Positions 1 to 34,846 of a stretch of 64,000 nt of DNA are shown here, piece by piece. The notes below the pieces were generated by a model. The model did no database searches. It was not told where the DNA came from and was given only the letters and a program-made list of their open reading frames with translations. Within the stretch, counting starts at the first letter, position 1. Every line of letters begins with the position of its first letter. The stretch comes from Sipunculus nudus. Taxonomy: Eukaryota; Annelida; Sipuncula; Golfingiida; Sipunculidae. The position numbers and the translations under genes were made by a program. Location: the NCBI GenBank assembly GCA_026874595.1, contig CM049308.1, positions 92,759,624 through 92,823,623 on the forward strand, written 5' to 3'.

Positions 1-1135
1 CATGAAAAATAGAAATTTTCATGACAAATGTACACATGTACGGACTTTTTTTCGCAATGCCTGCAGATATTGGCCTGATTTTTTGTATGTGGGCAGATAA
101 TGACCAGTTACAGATCGAGTTCGTGTTTCGTCCCGGTTGACCTACTTTTAAAAGTTTTACGGCTCCTTAACTTAGAAAATTTCATGAAAAATAGAAATAG
201 TCATGACAGATACACATGTACAGACTTTTTTTCGCAATGCCTGCAGATATTGGCCTGATTTTTGGTGTGTGGGCAGATATTGACCAGTTACAGATCGAGT
301 TCGTGTTTCGTCCCAGTTGACCTACTTTTGATTGTTTTAAGCTCCTGAACATAGAAAATTTCATGTTAAATATAAATTTTCATGACAAATACACTTGTAC
401 AGAATTTTCTTCGCAATACCTGCAGATATTGGCCTGATTTTTGGTGTGTTGGCAGATAATGACCAGTTACAGATCGAGTTCAGGTTTTGTCCCAGTTGAC
501 CTACTTTTGACCATTTGACGGTGCTCTAACATAGAAAATTTCATAAAAAAGTGCACATGTATGGACTTTTTTTCACAGTGCCTGCAGATACGGGCCTGAT
601 TTTTGGGGTGTAGGTAGATAATGACCAGTTACAGATTGAGTTCTTGTTTTGTCCCAGTTGACCTACTTTTGACCATTTGACTGCTCCTGAACATAGAAAG
701 TTTCATGAAAAATAGAAATTTTCATAACAAATGCATATGTACTGACTTTTTTTCCTCAATGCCTGCAGATACCACCTTGATTTTTTATGTGTGGGCAGAT
801 AATGACAGTTACAGATCAAGTTCGCGTTTCGTCCTGGTTGACCTACTTTTGATTGTTTTACGGCTCCTAAACATAAAAAAGTTCATGAAAGACAGAAATT
901 TTTATGGAAAATGCACATGTATGGACTTTTATTCACAATGCCTGCATATACTGGCATGATTTTTGGTGTGTTGCTTGATAATGACCCGTTACAGATCGAG
1001 TTTGCATTTTGCCCTTGTTGACCTACTTTTGACCATAAGACACCTCCTGAACTTAAAACATTTTTCAAAATTTTACAAATGTTTCTAATTTGCCCCAGGC
1101 GGGGGCATTTGTGTTGTTCCGACACATCTTGTTTA
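1..1135. repeat. ~180 bp tandem repeat array, 6 units
   Basis: Units beginning near 1, 182, 361, 540, 705 and 885 share tgcctgcagata-tggcctgattttt, the gatcgagttcgtgttt block and gttgacctacttttga. The array ends near 1100 with gcccc-aggcgggggcatttgtgttg, which looks like the end of the host element. It runs off the left edge. It lies in an SRP54 intron. Confidence 0.9.
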
Positions 1136-1235
1136 AAATCAATTCATCTCACTCTTTATTATTACTTTTCATGTAATGGTAAATAATGCAGCTATGTATG
1201 TGGCATATTTGCTTTGATTCAAGGATGTTTTGTAA

Positions 1236-23683
<22,448 letters not shown>

Positions 23684-24324
23684 TATAAAAGTCATTATAA
23701 ACTTTATGAAGCAAAGTCAGCTCATACTATTCAGAACTAAATGTGCTCTGCAGTAACCGAGTATGTGGAAATACAGTGGAAAAATACCAGCAACAGCATC
23801 TTCATGTAGGATTACACGGGTGACTGTAGAGCAATTTATAGAGCAGTTTCTTGAGAACTTATGAACTCTGCATATACTTTATTTTTTTCTTTATCATTTA
23901 ACACAAAGAAATGCCTCCATGAATATGCTTTGTTGAGTATTTGATGAGAAATGTAAGAACATACTTATCAGCAATGGACAAAGTAACAAAGTACAAATAT
24001 TTAACATGAAGTAATCTAGAATCTGTTTCACTTTGAATAAGAGTTATGTATTGTGCTGAAGTCAGCAGATATGCTGGAGATACTATGGTTTTCATGATAT
24101 CTATTATCATACCTGTTGTAGTTGTATTGGGAAATATCTGTGTTTAAGCCTGAAATGTTACTGGTACCAATGAAAGAGCTTTAGCAGGTCACATTCATGA
24201 AAAAACACAAGTGTATTAAAGATGTGTATGCTAATTTACACAGACCTATTCAGAAAGATTTGTTGTATTTGTTATAAATATTGTTACTAATTTTGGCTAT
24301 GGTATTATTTTTAATCATATTTCT

Positions 24325-24330
24325 TTTATT
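24325..24330 (-). promoter_or_regulatory. Candidate poly(A) signal of the minus-strand gene
   Basis: AATAAA on the minus strand about 580 bases beyond the TGA. If used, the 3'UTR would overlap that of SRP54 on the other strand. Confidence 0.35.
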
Positions 24331-24570
24331 GTACAAATTAATAAGTGTGCACAGCCAGCACAGGGGCAGCAGTCGCTTACTTCACACACAACATGATCAG
24401 AAATTTTGTACCATAGGGGAAGATGCAAGTGTAGTTAAAGTAACAACATAACACCTGTTACAAAGGAGTGATAATGGATTCCTGCCTTTGTACAAACTTG
24501 GGACTCGATGAGAGTACAACATACAGGAAGTCTGAATGAAATAGCTTATGACAGCCCCCTACGTGTATGT

Positions 24571-24576
24571 AATAAA
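24571..24576 (+). promoter_or_regulatory. Candidate SRP54 polyadenylation signal
   Basis: A canonical AATAAA about 890 bases after the stop, followed by T-rich sequence (ggttattcattcat). It is a plausible poly(A) signal. Confidence 0.5.
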
Positions 24577-24910
24577 AGGTTATTCATTCATAAAATCCAC
24601 ATTTCTGAACATCTGGGTAGTTAAGGGATTCCATTTGGTTTTTCATCTAACACAAAGAACTGAAGATATATTTGTTTTCTCAATAGTGGCAGCACATTGC
24701 TAAACACAGTAATTAGTATTGACATTATTTTGTTAGGAGCATCATATTTTCCAATTTTCAGAAGAAATACAAAGCTGATGTTAACAGATGTAAGTTAATG
24801 GTATAAAGTCCTTTAGACTTTGGCATGAAAGGCTAAACAATAGAAGACCATATTAGTATGTTTATCCCCTTGTTATGTGAAATAGGCAGATAAAACAGCT
24901 GTCCAAGGAG

Positions 24911-24956
24911 TCATTTCTGACGTTTCCTGCGATTATTCTCCAGAGAATCCACCCAC
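24911..24956 (-). CDS. Terminal coding exon of the acidic DVPL-repeat protein
   Basis: On the minus strand, ttgtttgacag precedes G TGG GTG GAT TCT CTG. The single G completes the phase-2 CA of the upstream exon to glutamine. The product adds WVDSLENNRRKRQK and a TGA. Acceptor quality and exact phase fit support it; there is no transcript proof. Confidence 0.72.
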
Positions 24957-27839
24957 CTGTCAAACAAGAGAATGAGATTTTTCACCAAGTTAGGTATAAT
25001 TTGGGGGTTTATCTAATATGTCATTCTTTTGTAAATAAGATGAAATAAAATATGAATTGTAATATGTGCTTCTACAATGTGTAAAAGTTTGCTTGGTATT
25101 TGTGGTGCACAAGTGTAATTTAGCTGCAGCCATAACAGCTGATCTCCAATATTATTTTTTAACAGTTGTGCCACTTCTAACACTTTTTAGATTTTCAAAC
25201 ATTGGTTTGGTTTCTGCATTTAGGCTGGAGCTGTGTAAATGAAAGGTTCATGTATAATGAACATATTGAATATATTCTTTTATCGCTCATTTCCCTTTTA
25301 AATCCAACGAATTGTAATGGATCTTGACAAAAAAAAAGCTAATCAAGCCTTTTGGATAGTTTCTTGAATTACTACCCAACACTAACAAAGCATTCACCAT
25401 AGCACTAAAGATGAGAATAAATATTCTTTATTTGAAAATGTTCAACATTAAAAAACTCATAAAACACCCAAAGAGGTCTTTTTACATATCTGACAGGATT
25501 CACACATTACATGACTTTTATTCCTTGACACCAAAGACCACGTCCTTAAATATTAATTCAATTTTCCACCAGATTAAAATAACTAGATAATTTCAAATGC
25601 TTTCAAGTAAAACAACTATAATTGCTTAAGATGTCCTTAAAAGTAAAACTAACTTTTCTAAATAGCTATAGCAATAATTTCTTTAAATATTCTTGATAGT
25701 AAAATTGAGTTTTCAAAAAAATATTTATAAAACAACTGATAAGAATCAAAAGAGGTTGTGTAAAAATACAAAGAAATAAAAATTACAGAATAAATAATAC
25801 ACTTAAAACAATATAAACACCATTGGAACAGATCACTGATAATTCATGTCAGATAATATTATAATTATGCATGACAGCAAATAATTCTGCATATTTCATG
25901 ACTGTTTATATACAGTTAATCATGGAAATACAGATATGTACATGTGTTGGTCAACAAGAAATAATTGTTAGCACTGATAGGTACTTTGTAAAATACAATT
26001 TTCAAAGCAATGTCCCCCCCCCCCCCCACTCCCCTTTGGTCCCTAAGGCCAGATATTAATCCCAGTTTCATAATCTAATGATGACAACAGGTCAGTTGGT
26101 TTGGTATTTTTTTTACCCGATTTCCACAACTCTTACTGAATATGGTGTGTGTTCTTCAGATCAGCCAGAGGCTTGTAGGTTTTGGTTCCCAGTTCTTGTT
26201 CAGTTTTCAGCTTCTTTTTTGCTACTACATCTTTATCTTTATTCTCGGTATTCTCAGATGACACCTTGAAGTCTTCATCTTTGTCATCTCTCTGCCTCTT
26301 CTTCCCTAATCTAAGTTTGCTCCTTGTCTCTTCAGCCTTGGTTGGATTTCTACTCTTCTTGGTCTGGAGTGGTTGTAGTAGGCAACCGAGAGGCAAATCA
26401 TCATCATCATCATCATCATCATCCTTTAAATTACGCTGAGGACCATCAGAAACCTTCTTTCTCTGTTTGCCTGAAACTGTAGGGGATGGTTTCAGTTTGG
26501 TAGGCTTGTTTGTATGGTGTGATTGTCTGAGGCAACCTAAAGGCAAATCATCATCTTCATCATCATTCTTTAGGTTTCTGAGAGGGGCAGCAGAAATGTT
26601 CTCTTTACTATCTTTGCCTGAAACTGGAGAAGTCTGGGTGGCAGATTTCTTGGTCTGGTGCTGTTGCATAAAGCATGTGAGAGGGACATCTTCTTCATCA
26701 TCATCATCATCAGTAACAAGTTTAAACAGAGGAACATCAGAGGGAGCATTGTTTAAACCAAGGTCACACAGAGGCACATCAGAGTCATCATGAATCTGTT
26801 TGAGCTCACACAGAGGCATGTAAGAACCATTATGTACATGATGGATTTCACATAGAGGCACATCAGATCCATCATTCTTTTCTTTCCTGAGGGTCCTATC
26901 TGACTCTGATTCATCTTTTGTTTTGAGTTTGCCAAGAGGCACATCAGAGTCACCATGGGTCTGATGGAGTTTACACAGGGGCACATCAGAGTCATCATGG
27001 ATCTGATGGAGTTTGCAGAGAGGCACATCAGAGTCCTCATGGGTCTGGAGATTTTGCAGAGGCACAGAGTCCTCATGGGTCTGGAGTTTTTGCAGAGGCA
27101 CATCAGAGTCCTCATGGGTCTGGAGTTTTTGCAGAGGCACATCAGAGTCATCATGGGTCTGATGGAGTTTGCCGAGAGGCACATCAGAGTCATCACTGCT
27201 TGTGCTGAGATCACACACTTCAGTGTCAGAGTTATCTTCACTGATTTGTTTAACAGTACCCAGAGGCACATCAGAATCATTAAGAGCTTGCTGCAGGTTG
27301 CACAGAGGCATATCTGAATCTACACTGCTCTTACTGATATCACACAGAGGCACATCAGAGTCATTGAATCGCTGCAGGAGATTGCAGAGTGGCATGTTAG
27401 AGTCTGAGCTGTCCATCACATTCTGTGGTTTATCATGAGCTTGCTGGGACAGGTTTACATCCTCTGTGTGACTATTGCTGGCACTGCAAGATTCTGAAGG
27501 AGTAGTGAGGCTGGGAGAGCTTGAATCATCCCCACTGTAACCTGTGTTACTGTCATCTCCCACAGAAGCCATCTCTTCTTCATCTTCACTCTCTATGGAT
27601 GAGGAGCTGCCCAAATCCAGGGGAGAAAACTTACTCACTTTGATGATGCTACTCATTGGGATGTCATCTTCAAAGTCCGACAGCTCGCTCCCCTTGATTG
27701 GTGTAGACGTTCTCCGCAGCTTGCTGTTTGTCAGCCTGGCTGGTGTACTTGTGAAAGGTTTGGTGGTGCTGACTGTCCTGTTGTCAAGGTCACCCACTTT
27801 ACCTGCTTTTTTATCCCGGACTTTACTTTTGGTTACCAT
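24911..27839 (-). CDS. Acidic repeat protein with ~18 DVPL motifs, two coding exons, unassigned
   Basis: I do not recognise this gene. The main coding exon (27839 down to 26137) starts at an ATG 22 bases inside an exon whose acceptor, a pyrimidine tract plus cag, lies at about 27862; a 5' untranslated exon is therefore expected further upstream. The apparent stop at 26133 lies in the intron: donor gtaaga at 26136 joins in phase 2 to an exon at 24956-24911 ending RRKRQK-TGA, for about 582 residues. The N-terminus is basic and S/T-rich, followed by a serine/acidic stretch. The middle is a run of ~14-residue units with core S-D-V-P-L-x-x-L, then three longer units carrying aspartate tracts and (D)LPLGCL. 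The C-terminus is lysine/arginine-rich, consistent with nuclear localisation. It is predicted to be largely disordered. It converges on SRP54. Coding status rests on length, strong repeat conservation and the clean splice join. Confidence 0.85.
24957..26136 (-). other. Intron of the acidic repeat gene
   Basis: AT-rich with no coding signal seen. It contains a C tract near 26011-26026. The minus-strand AATAAA at 25427-25432 could serve as a poly(A) site for a short isoform that reads through to the stop at 26133. Confidence 0.6.
26137..27839 (-). CDS. Main coding exon of the acidic DVPL-repeat protein
   Basis: An open frame of 567 codons plus two bases. The start ATG has context cagtaaccATGG (A at -3, G at +4), which is favourable. 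It contains all DVPL/DLPL units, roughly residues 145-500. The exon ends CAT ATT CA before gtaagag. Confidence 0.85.
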
Positions 27840-28089
27840 GGTTACTGTTGCCAGTGAAAACCTGGAAAGAAAAAGTTACATCATTATGAGTGATATCCAG
27901 CAGAGCTGAATTACAACAAATGGCCATTGGGCCATAACGAGCTGCTGAATTTGTCATATAAGTGTCACTTGTATTAATTATTGATGTTATGATATGGTGA
28001 AAAATGTTTGTTAAGGAACCTTGAACAATGGGTAGAATGACTTCTGGAGCTCAAAATAATGCTTTTTGCTCAGTCTTAAGAAAATAGGT

Positions 28090-29705
28090 TATACTTTAAT
28101 ATTATATGAAATAGTTTAGACTTACAGGGTACTCAAATCATGTTTTTTAACATAGCTCACAGAATACAGGTCACAGTGACCTTTTTCAGGTTCCCAGGAA
28201 GATATTACCGGAACCTCCCTGGATGTTAATTATATTAGAAATTTCTAGGTCCAGCTGCTAGGATATGTGCCAGTCTGACCAATAGGGTGCTAAAATCATT
28301 TCTTTCACACAGCTCGCAGAATATAGGTCACAGTGACCTTATATCAGATGTTTAGGGAGACTTTACAATGACCTCCTTGATCAAACAGTTAAAGATTTGT
28401 GCCCTGTCTGACTTTTAGGGTACTCAAAAGTTGGTGTTCTGCTCGTAGCTCATAGAATCGGGGTCATCACGACCTGCCGGTCTTTTCAGGTGTTGAAGGG
28501 GATTTGCCCAGGACTTCCTTGAATTTTAAGTTAGGTTCTAGGTCCTACTGTATTGATTGTGCCAATGTGGCTTTCACAGTGCTAAAATAGCTCAAAGACA
28601 AAGAATATATGTCATCGTGACCAAATTTCAGCATTTAAAGAAGACTTGCCAAGGACCCCCCTGGATGTCATATTAGAAGGTTCTAGGTCCAATTGTAAAG
28701 TTTTGTACCCTGTCTGAGATGTCTGGGTGCTCAAAATCAAGCCACTAGCTTGCAGAATAAAGGTTACTATGACCAAATTTCAGGTTTCCATGGAGATTTG
28801 CCCAAGACTTCCCTGAATTTAATGTTTGAAGATTCTGGAGTTTAGTGGATACAATTTGTGCAATGTCTGACTTTTTGGGTGCTCATAATCATGTTTTCGG
28901 CCAGTCGTTCACAGGATATAGGTCACCATGGCCTAGTTTTATATTTCCAAGGAGATTTGCCCAGGTCCTCCCTGTTTTTTTTGTTAGAAAATTCTAGGCC
29001 TCACAAATAAAATTTGGGTCCCACTGACATTCAGGGTACTAAAATCATGTTTTGTTCCTATTCAGTATTACACAGAATATAAGTCACAGGTACCTAATTT
29101 CATGTTTCACAGGACCTCCCTAATTGTCGCGTTAGAAGATTCCAGGCCAAATGAATACAATTTGTGCCATGTCTGACTCTCTTGATGCTCAAAATCATGT
29201 TTATGGCATATAGCTTGCAGAATATAGGTAACCATGACCTAATTTCAGATATCCAAGGACATTTGTCTAGGACCTCCCTGCATGTACAGTTAGAAGTTTC
29301 TAGGTCCAACGATTATGGATTGTGCCTTGATAAAGGCTGAACCACTTCGTTTGAAGGTCTCAAAAGAAGATAAAAAAATGTGTAATTTTGAGAAAATTTA
29401 AAGATAGTGCCTGTCTTCAGAAACTGATGAAACTGCCCATGGTCAATATGCATGGAACAAATCATGGCAATCAATGCATTAGTTATTCAGATACTGCAGC
29501 TTTTATATCAATTTTTAATTATTCTGAGGTGCACATAACTCTGAAAATGTAGGTCGCAGTGACCTAATTTCAGATTTCCAGAGAGATTTTCAAGGACCTT
29601 CTTGTATGGAAAGTTTGAAGGTTTCGGGTCCAACGGTTATGATTTGTGCTCTGTTATTGGACAACTTGACAGACAGATAAAGAGTGATTGCTATAGCTAA
29701 GATGA
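28090..29705. repeat. ~160-175 bp diverged tandem array with ERE palindromes
   Basis: About ten diverged units with cagaatataggtca-c-gtgacct, ggagatttgcccaggacctccctg, gattctaggtcca and tttgtgccatgtctgac. It ends with gacagacagataaagagtgattgctatagct and a decayed gatgagctaaaa terminus, related to the 7780-11726 satellite family but older. Perfect aggtcacagtgacct sites at 28168 and 28325. Confidence 0.8.
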
Positions 29706-29735
29706 GCTAAAATGCAATGTCTCAGGGAAATGAGA

Positions 29736-30123
29736 CTGGCTTCTGTGGCTCAGGGGTAGAGCACAGGACTCAAAGCTCGGAGATTGTGAGTTCGAATCTC
29801 AGCCGAGGAGGTGAGATTTTTCATGGTTGGCCCCCACCCAGGGTGAGTGCTGTGCAGGCTTAATGGGGAGACTATGCCCATCAGTCGTGTTTCACTCACA
29901 AATGAGTGCATCTTTCGGGGGTTCCTCAATGTTATGACTAAGTAATGGGGATGACACACACCAAACGGTACACCAAACCTGGTCGAAACCGACAAAATTG
30001 AGTATAACTATAATAAGCCCCGTCACTTAGTCCAAAACCGGAACTAAACTCTGCAGATGTACATAGTACTTAGTAAAGCAAGCACTAAAAAATGGAGGTG
30101 GTCACCTCCACCAAAAAAAAAGT
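29736..30123 (+). mobile_element. tRNA-derived SINE with 8 bp target duplication
   Basis: The head resembles a tRNA: A box tggctcaggggt at 29746 and B box gttcgaatc at 29790-29798. It is followed by an unrelated ~300 bp body and a short A-rich tail (caaaaaaaaa). Flanking aaatgaga at 29728-29735 and 30124-30131 fits a target-site duplication. No ORF. Confidence 0.85.
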
Positions 30124-30131
30124 AAATGAGA

Positions 30132-31680
30132 TAATGTAGACCGAAAAAAGGTTTAATTTCACATTATACATTCTGTTTAATTAAAAAAACCCACTGAAAT
30201 ACAATTTATTTAATACAAAACCAAAAAGGTCATTTATTAATTTTAAAAAAAATGTGGTGGCTCCTTAAATCTCATTTTTATGGTATTTTTCTTGTTCCAT
30301 TTTTTCAAGATTGAATATAGCTCTGAATAAGATTATGAACAGTTCTGAATAATACTTTAGCTGCCACTTATAATGCTCACAGTTTTATGAGGTTTTAGAT
30401 AAATATAAAAAGTTCAGATGGGATAATCAAACAAAGATGGACCTATAGTTTTGAAATCCCAGATTTTGTGTAATAACAAATTGGATATATTGTCTCTCTC
30501 CATACATGATGAGAACTAATACAGAGCAAAGAACAGTAAGCATTAAAAAGTACAGGTAACATTTTCAAATAAAAATATAAAGATGATGAAAAATCTTTTG
30601 TGAGACAAAAAATGATGGGTTTGTATGATTATGATTATCAAATCTTAATAACCTAAAAAGTGTTGATCTTTTGTAAACCAGCATGGAATAAGCCTGCTCA
30701 TGGTGGACATTGTTTATTTACACAGTGGACACAATAATAAACGGACCCCAAGAAGGGGGACCCCACTAAGGGCTCATTAAGGACACAGGTTCACACAGCT
30801 TTGTGAAGGTTTATTAATCATTGCCTGCAGTCAGCACCTGCAGGTAACCCATACAGTTAATACATCTGCCTGAACACAATAAAAGTATATCACACTGAGG
30901 GATAGTCCATCTCTCTCTAACATCCAACAGACCTAACAAAGGATGACAGGGTCCAAAGATGATAGGGGGAAGGTGTAAGCTTGTTCCTCTGAACAGACAG
31001 CAAGCTGAGACACTTTGGAAGAAACATGATAATAATAAATGTACGAAAGAGATTGCAGGTGATAGGATTATAATTACTTGTATCTTATGAATACAATTAT
31101 ACCCGCAAAAATTAATATTTTGTTCCTGAATACCAGTATGACATCTTTTAGTGATAATGAAATCATGATATCAAGCATTATAACAGAAGTATTTCAATGT
31201 GGCCTAAAAGACTTGCAAAATATGAATAAAATTGTTAATATTTTTACTATTTTAAACATTTGGCAACAAATGAACAGCAATAATGGAGAATATAGTATAA
31301 AAAAAAATCATGCTACCAATATTCAGGGTATGAGAATGAAGGACTTAAATGTCTTATAATTATTTACATTTACTGAATTAATTTTCTCTGAATCAAAAGT
31401 TTAAAACATGGCTATGATTATAACTCATATATTTATTATATATATATATGCATTAAAATACATATTCTTTAGAAATAAATCATAATTTATGTAATTTTAA
31501 AGAGGTCAAACATTGCCATTGCTAGTGTACAATATGTTACCTGGTAAAAGTCAACAACATCAACCTTATTATTTTACTGAAAATAAAAAAAAAAATCAAC
31601 AGATAATATTAATGGAATGTCAATGAAAATGACAAAACTTGTCAAAACGACAAAAGGCGAAAAGAATCTCTACATTAGAG
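30132..31680. other. Intergenic AT-rich DNA
   Basis: No coding potential or recognised repeat. The open frame at 31078-31359 is AT-driven. Confidence 0.5.
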
Positions 31681-31835
31681 AACAGGACTTCAGGGCTTCT
31701 TGCCTTGGCGTAAGGCTGAGAACTACACACCGGGGAACCAGGGCATTTCAGTTATGAACTCATTTTAACAGCAGTGCCTCTTGTCGAGTCTCGGCAGTCT
31801 GGCACTTGTAATGTAAGCTGCAGTGCAGTCTTGCC

Positions 31836-32457
31836 ACCCTGGCTTTAGCCGCCTGCACCGACGAAACGTCTTGCACCGTTAACGGACGACTGTTTCGTCG
31901 CCTCCCCATATATAGAGATAAGTGGTATTTGACCACGATACGATCGTTTTTCCGGAAAAGGCAGTTTTATTTTTAGTTTCACGGATGGGGTGACATTAAA
32001 ACTTCTTCACCATAGCAAAAGTATCTTATTTCCATTACAACAGCAACATATTGGCAACTGTAAGTGCATTTTACTTTAGTAATTGTGTATTTTGGTCTAA
32101 TAAGACACGGGTGGCATGGTACTGCTCATAAACGCCATGACAGAAGCAGTTAGAATGCATATGTAGTGTCCACAATGTTTTGTGTACTGGCCCCGTTTTA
32201 TAAGAGTTTTAGACTTTATTAAACAGGGAGTTTATGCAGTGAGCTTATCATAACATAATTTTATCTTTAAAAATGAGATACGCGAGTTACTGGAAGGTTT
32301 TCTCCCTTTTATAGACACAGAATGACAGATCATACAGAGGTTAGAAATCCCACCCAAGTGCATACATGGGGCGGTGACTATAAAATGTACTCTCGATCAG
32401 ATATATCTAACATTTTAATATTTTTATAGTCACCCTTGGTGGCTACCCTGGCTTTAG
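31836..32457. mobile_element. Candidate insertion between 13 bp direct repeats
   Basis: accctggctttag occurs at 31836-31848 and again at 32445-32457. Just inside the left copy is a hairpin, cgacgaaac (31859-31867) with gtttcgtcg (31892-31900). The long direct repeat suggests a retroposed insertion, family unknown. Confidence 0.4.
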
Positions 32458-34310
32458 TCTCAGTTTGACACATGCCGATCTGTTCTTACCGTGGTGAGTT
32501 CAGCTACTGGGTGAAGTCTGTCCACGTTATATGCTTTCTCTAGTTTCAGACAGTTGCTATGCTTTCTGCAAAATCGAGACGTAACACCGTCACCGTTAGT
32601 TGTCTGTTAAATTATTGTTTATGTTCCGCCTTCACCAGGTCACAGTTGAAAGAGCCGCCAATTCTACTCTTCAGTACCGGAGGTGAATATAAGCGATTAC
32701 ATTCTCCGAGAACCGCCACCAGACGTCTCTCTTCCGAGACTTGCGGGTTATGTTTTCTTGGCTGAAAGGCTGTGTCAATTCCTCTAATTGACAATGTAAG
32801 TTCCAGAATTTTTTAAAGAGCTATCTTTCAATAAATTGTTAATCAAATTTGCGTGCTCAAAAATCGACTGTTATTTTAATTATTTAAAGGACAGTTTTTA
32901 AATGGAGGAAGTTTATGTTCACGCTTGCGTGTGTGAATATTTCACTTGAAAAAGAAAAAAATAAATAATAAGGAAGTATTCTAATGAGGAAAAGATATAT
33001 ATCAGGCCAAAACTGAATAGTAAGGAATTTGCGACTATAAATACACCAAGAATATAAACATTAAGGCAGATTGCACTGGAAATAAAGACACAATTATTTT
33101 AATCTTTAATTACTTCACCTTAATCAAGGTCATGAATCATCCCACAACTAGACTGCAAATAATAGCAACCAAGAACATGCATGCAAAGTGCATATGATTG
33201 GTTTTACAGAGAGAAATTCAAATCTGTAAATTTAATTAACTCCATGTCGTATGAATGTCTAAGACTCGTCTGGAGATCTTTTTCTTCATGCTGACACAAG
33301 CTTATTTCTAATCATCATTTGTCTTGCTCCGCTCAGATAATTCTGATACAACTACAAGTATTGCCGGAAACTGCATAAAAAATGAAGGGAGCTAAAGCAT
33401 AGGTGCGTGGTATAACACCATGCGGGGCAGGTGATTAGATATACATATCAATATATATGTATAGGCTAGACATCTCACGGAGTGGGCCAGTGGCGGATTA
33501 AGAGGGAGTGTATTGGCCGAAATCAATGGGCTCTCGCTCATGGGGGAAAATAAGGAAAATAAAGGAATAGGAAAATAAAGATAAATAAAGATGTGTGTGT
33601 GTCTTAGTCAAATATAGTAGATATTTAGCTTGACCTGGTGAAGCAGGGGGTGGGGTGGGGTGGGGGATATAGACCTTTCAGCAATGCATGTATATGTTTG
33701 TGTGTGTGGGGGGGGGGGGGGGGGGGGAGGAATCTTATATAAAATATAGTTCTCCCAGAAAGAGTGCATGATTTCGTTCGAATAAATGAAACTGAATATG
33801 ATAGTTATTATTAATCCAGAGGGAATTAAAGATATTAACGAGGGTGGAAATATATATGTGTCGTTCCTGTACTTTAAATTTTAATGTGTTAAATAAAAAC
33901 ATAAATACATTCTCGTTACTACACAAAATATAAAGACAAGTCAAGAGAAAGGATCTATTTACATTGAAGATATACATTTTTTTAGCAGCATACGAACTTT
34001 ATATGCACGTCCCACGCATTTGCTCAAATAAGAATATGAACGGGTGGTGCACACTGGCAAATTTCATTTTAAGCGATAAGATAAAATTTCTTGATAAGAA
34101 AAATATTCTTCTGACAAATATTCTTCATGAAAATTTATCTTATTTTTTCTAAAACAAGATAACCAAGTGAAATAAGTAATATTGTGCCAGCAAAACTGGT
34201 AATTTCATGTATCCGGTTGGCAGCTAATAGATATATAACATAATTTGCACATTACCCAAATTAGTAGAGTCGAAATCTTTCATGTAAGATACATACTAGT
34301 ATATATTGTA
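32458..34310. other. Intergenic DNA, mostly unassigned
   Basis: Slightly GC-richer 32460-32780 might contain a non-coding exon but no clear gene is seen. A G tract of about 20 lies at 33708-33727. Confidence 0.4.
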
Positions 34311-34319
34311 CGTATTCGA

Positions 34320-34700
34320 CCAACCTCTGTTTGCGAGGATGAGAGCCGAGGACTCAAAGCCGCGAGGTCATGAGTACAGCTCCTGTCCAGAGAGAGCGCT
34401 CCATATATATATAGGGTCTACCTGAAGGCGATGCCCTTCAGCCGTGTATCACTCATGCACAAACCATGTGCTGTAACGGAAATGGTGTTGATTACACGAC
34501 CAGCCAGGACCCGCAGGTGCGGCAAAAACCGGGCGTGGGTGACACCAGAATAATAAAATAAAATGACAGTCGTGAAGAGAGTTCTATACCGTCCTGTCAC
34601 GTAGTCCTAAATCGAAATGGAACTCTGCAGATGTACATGCACATGCAATTAAGAATGAGATAAATCAACCCTTAAAATGGAGGCAGTCACCTTAACTGAG
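34320..34700 (+). mobile_element. Decayed SINE related to the one at 29736
   Basis: Shares aggactcaaagc, atgcc-ttcagccgtgt-tcactca, gtcac-tagtcc, aactctgcagatgtacat and aatggaggcagtcacctt with the SINE at 29736-30123, in the same order. The B-box region is mutated, so this is an old copy. Confidence 0.75.
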
Positions 34701-34712
34701 ACTAACAATCTA

Positions 34713-34713
34713 C

Positions 34714-34768
<55 letters not shown>

Positions 34769-34784
34769 CCTATCTATCTATCTA

Positions 34785-34841
<57 letters not shown>
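34713..34841. repeat. Compound microsatellite (TATC)n-(TA)n
   Basis: About 19 tatc units followed by a ~50 base ta run, then a short ga run. Confidence 0.97.

Positions 34842-34846
<5 letters not shown>

Larger units (their letters stand above)
23684..24600 (+). other. SRP54: SRP54 3' untranslated region
   Basis: AT-rich sequence with no coding content follows the stop codon. The first good AATAAA is at 24571-24576, so the 3'UTR is probably about 0.9 kb. The end point is inferred; no transcript evidence is available. Confidence 0.55.

Noticed and set aside
26753-27280. Long antisense and alternate-frame ORFs over the acidic gene
   Set aside because: They are shadows of the repeat structure; the minus-strand frame ending at 26137 has the consistent acidic repeat and the splice signals.
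29746-29820. Functional tRNA gene
   Set aside because: A and B boxes are present but the acceptor and anticodon stems do not pair properly, and it continues into a SINE body.
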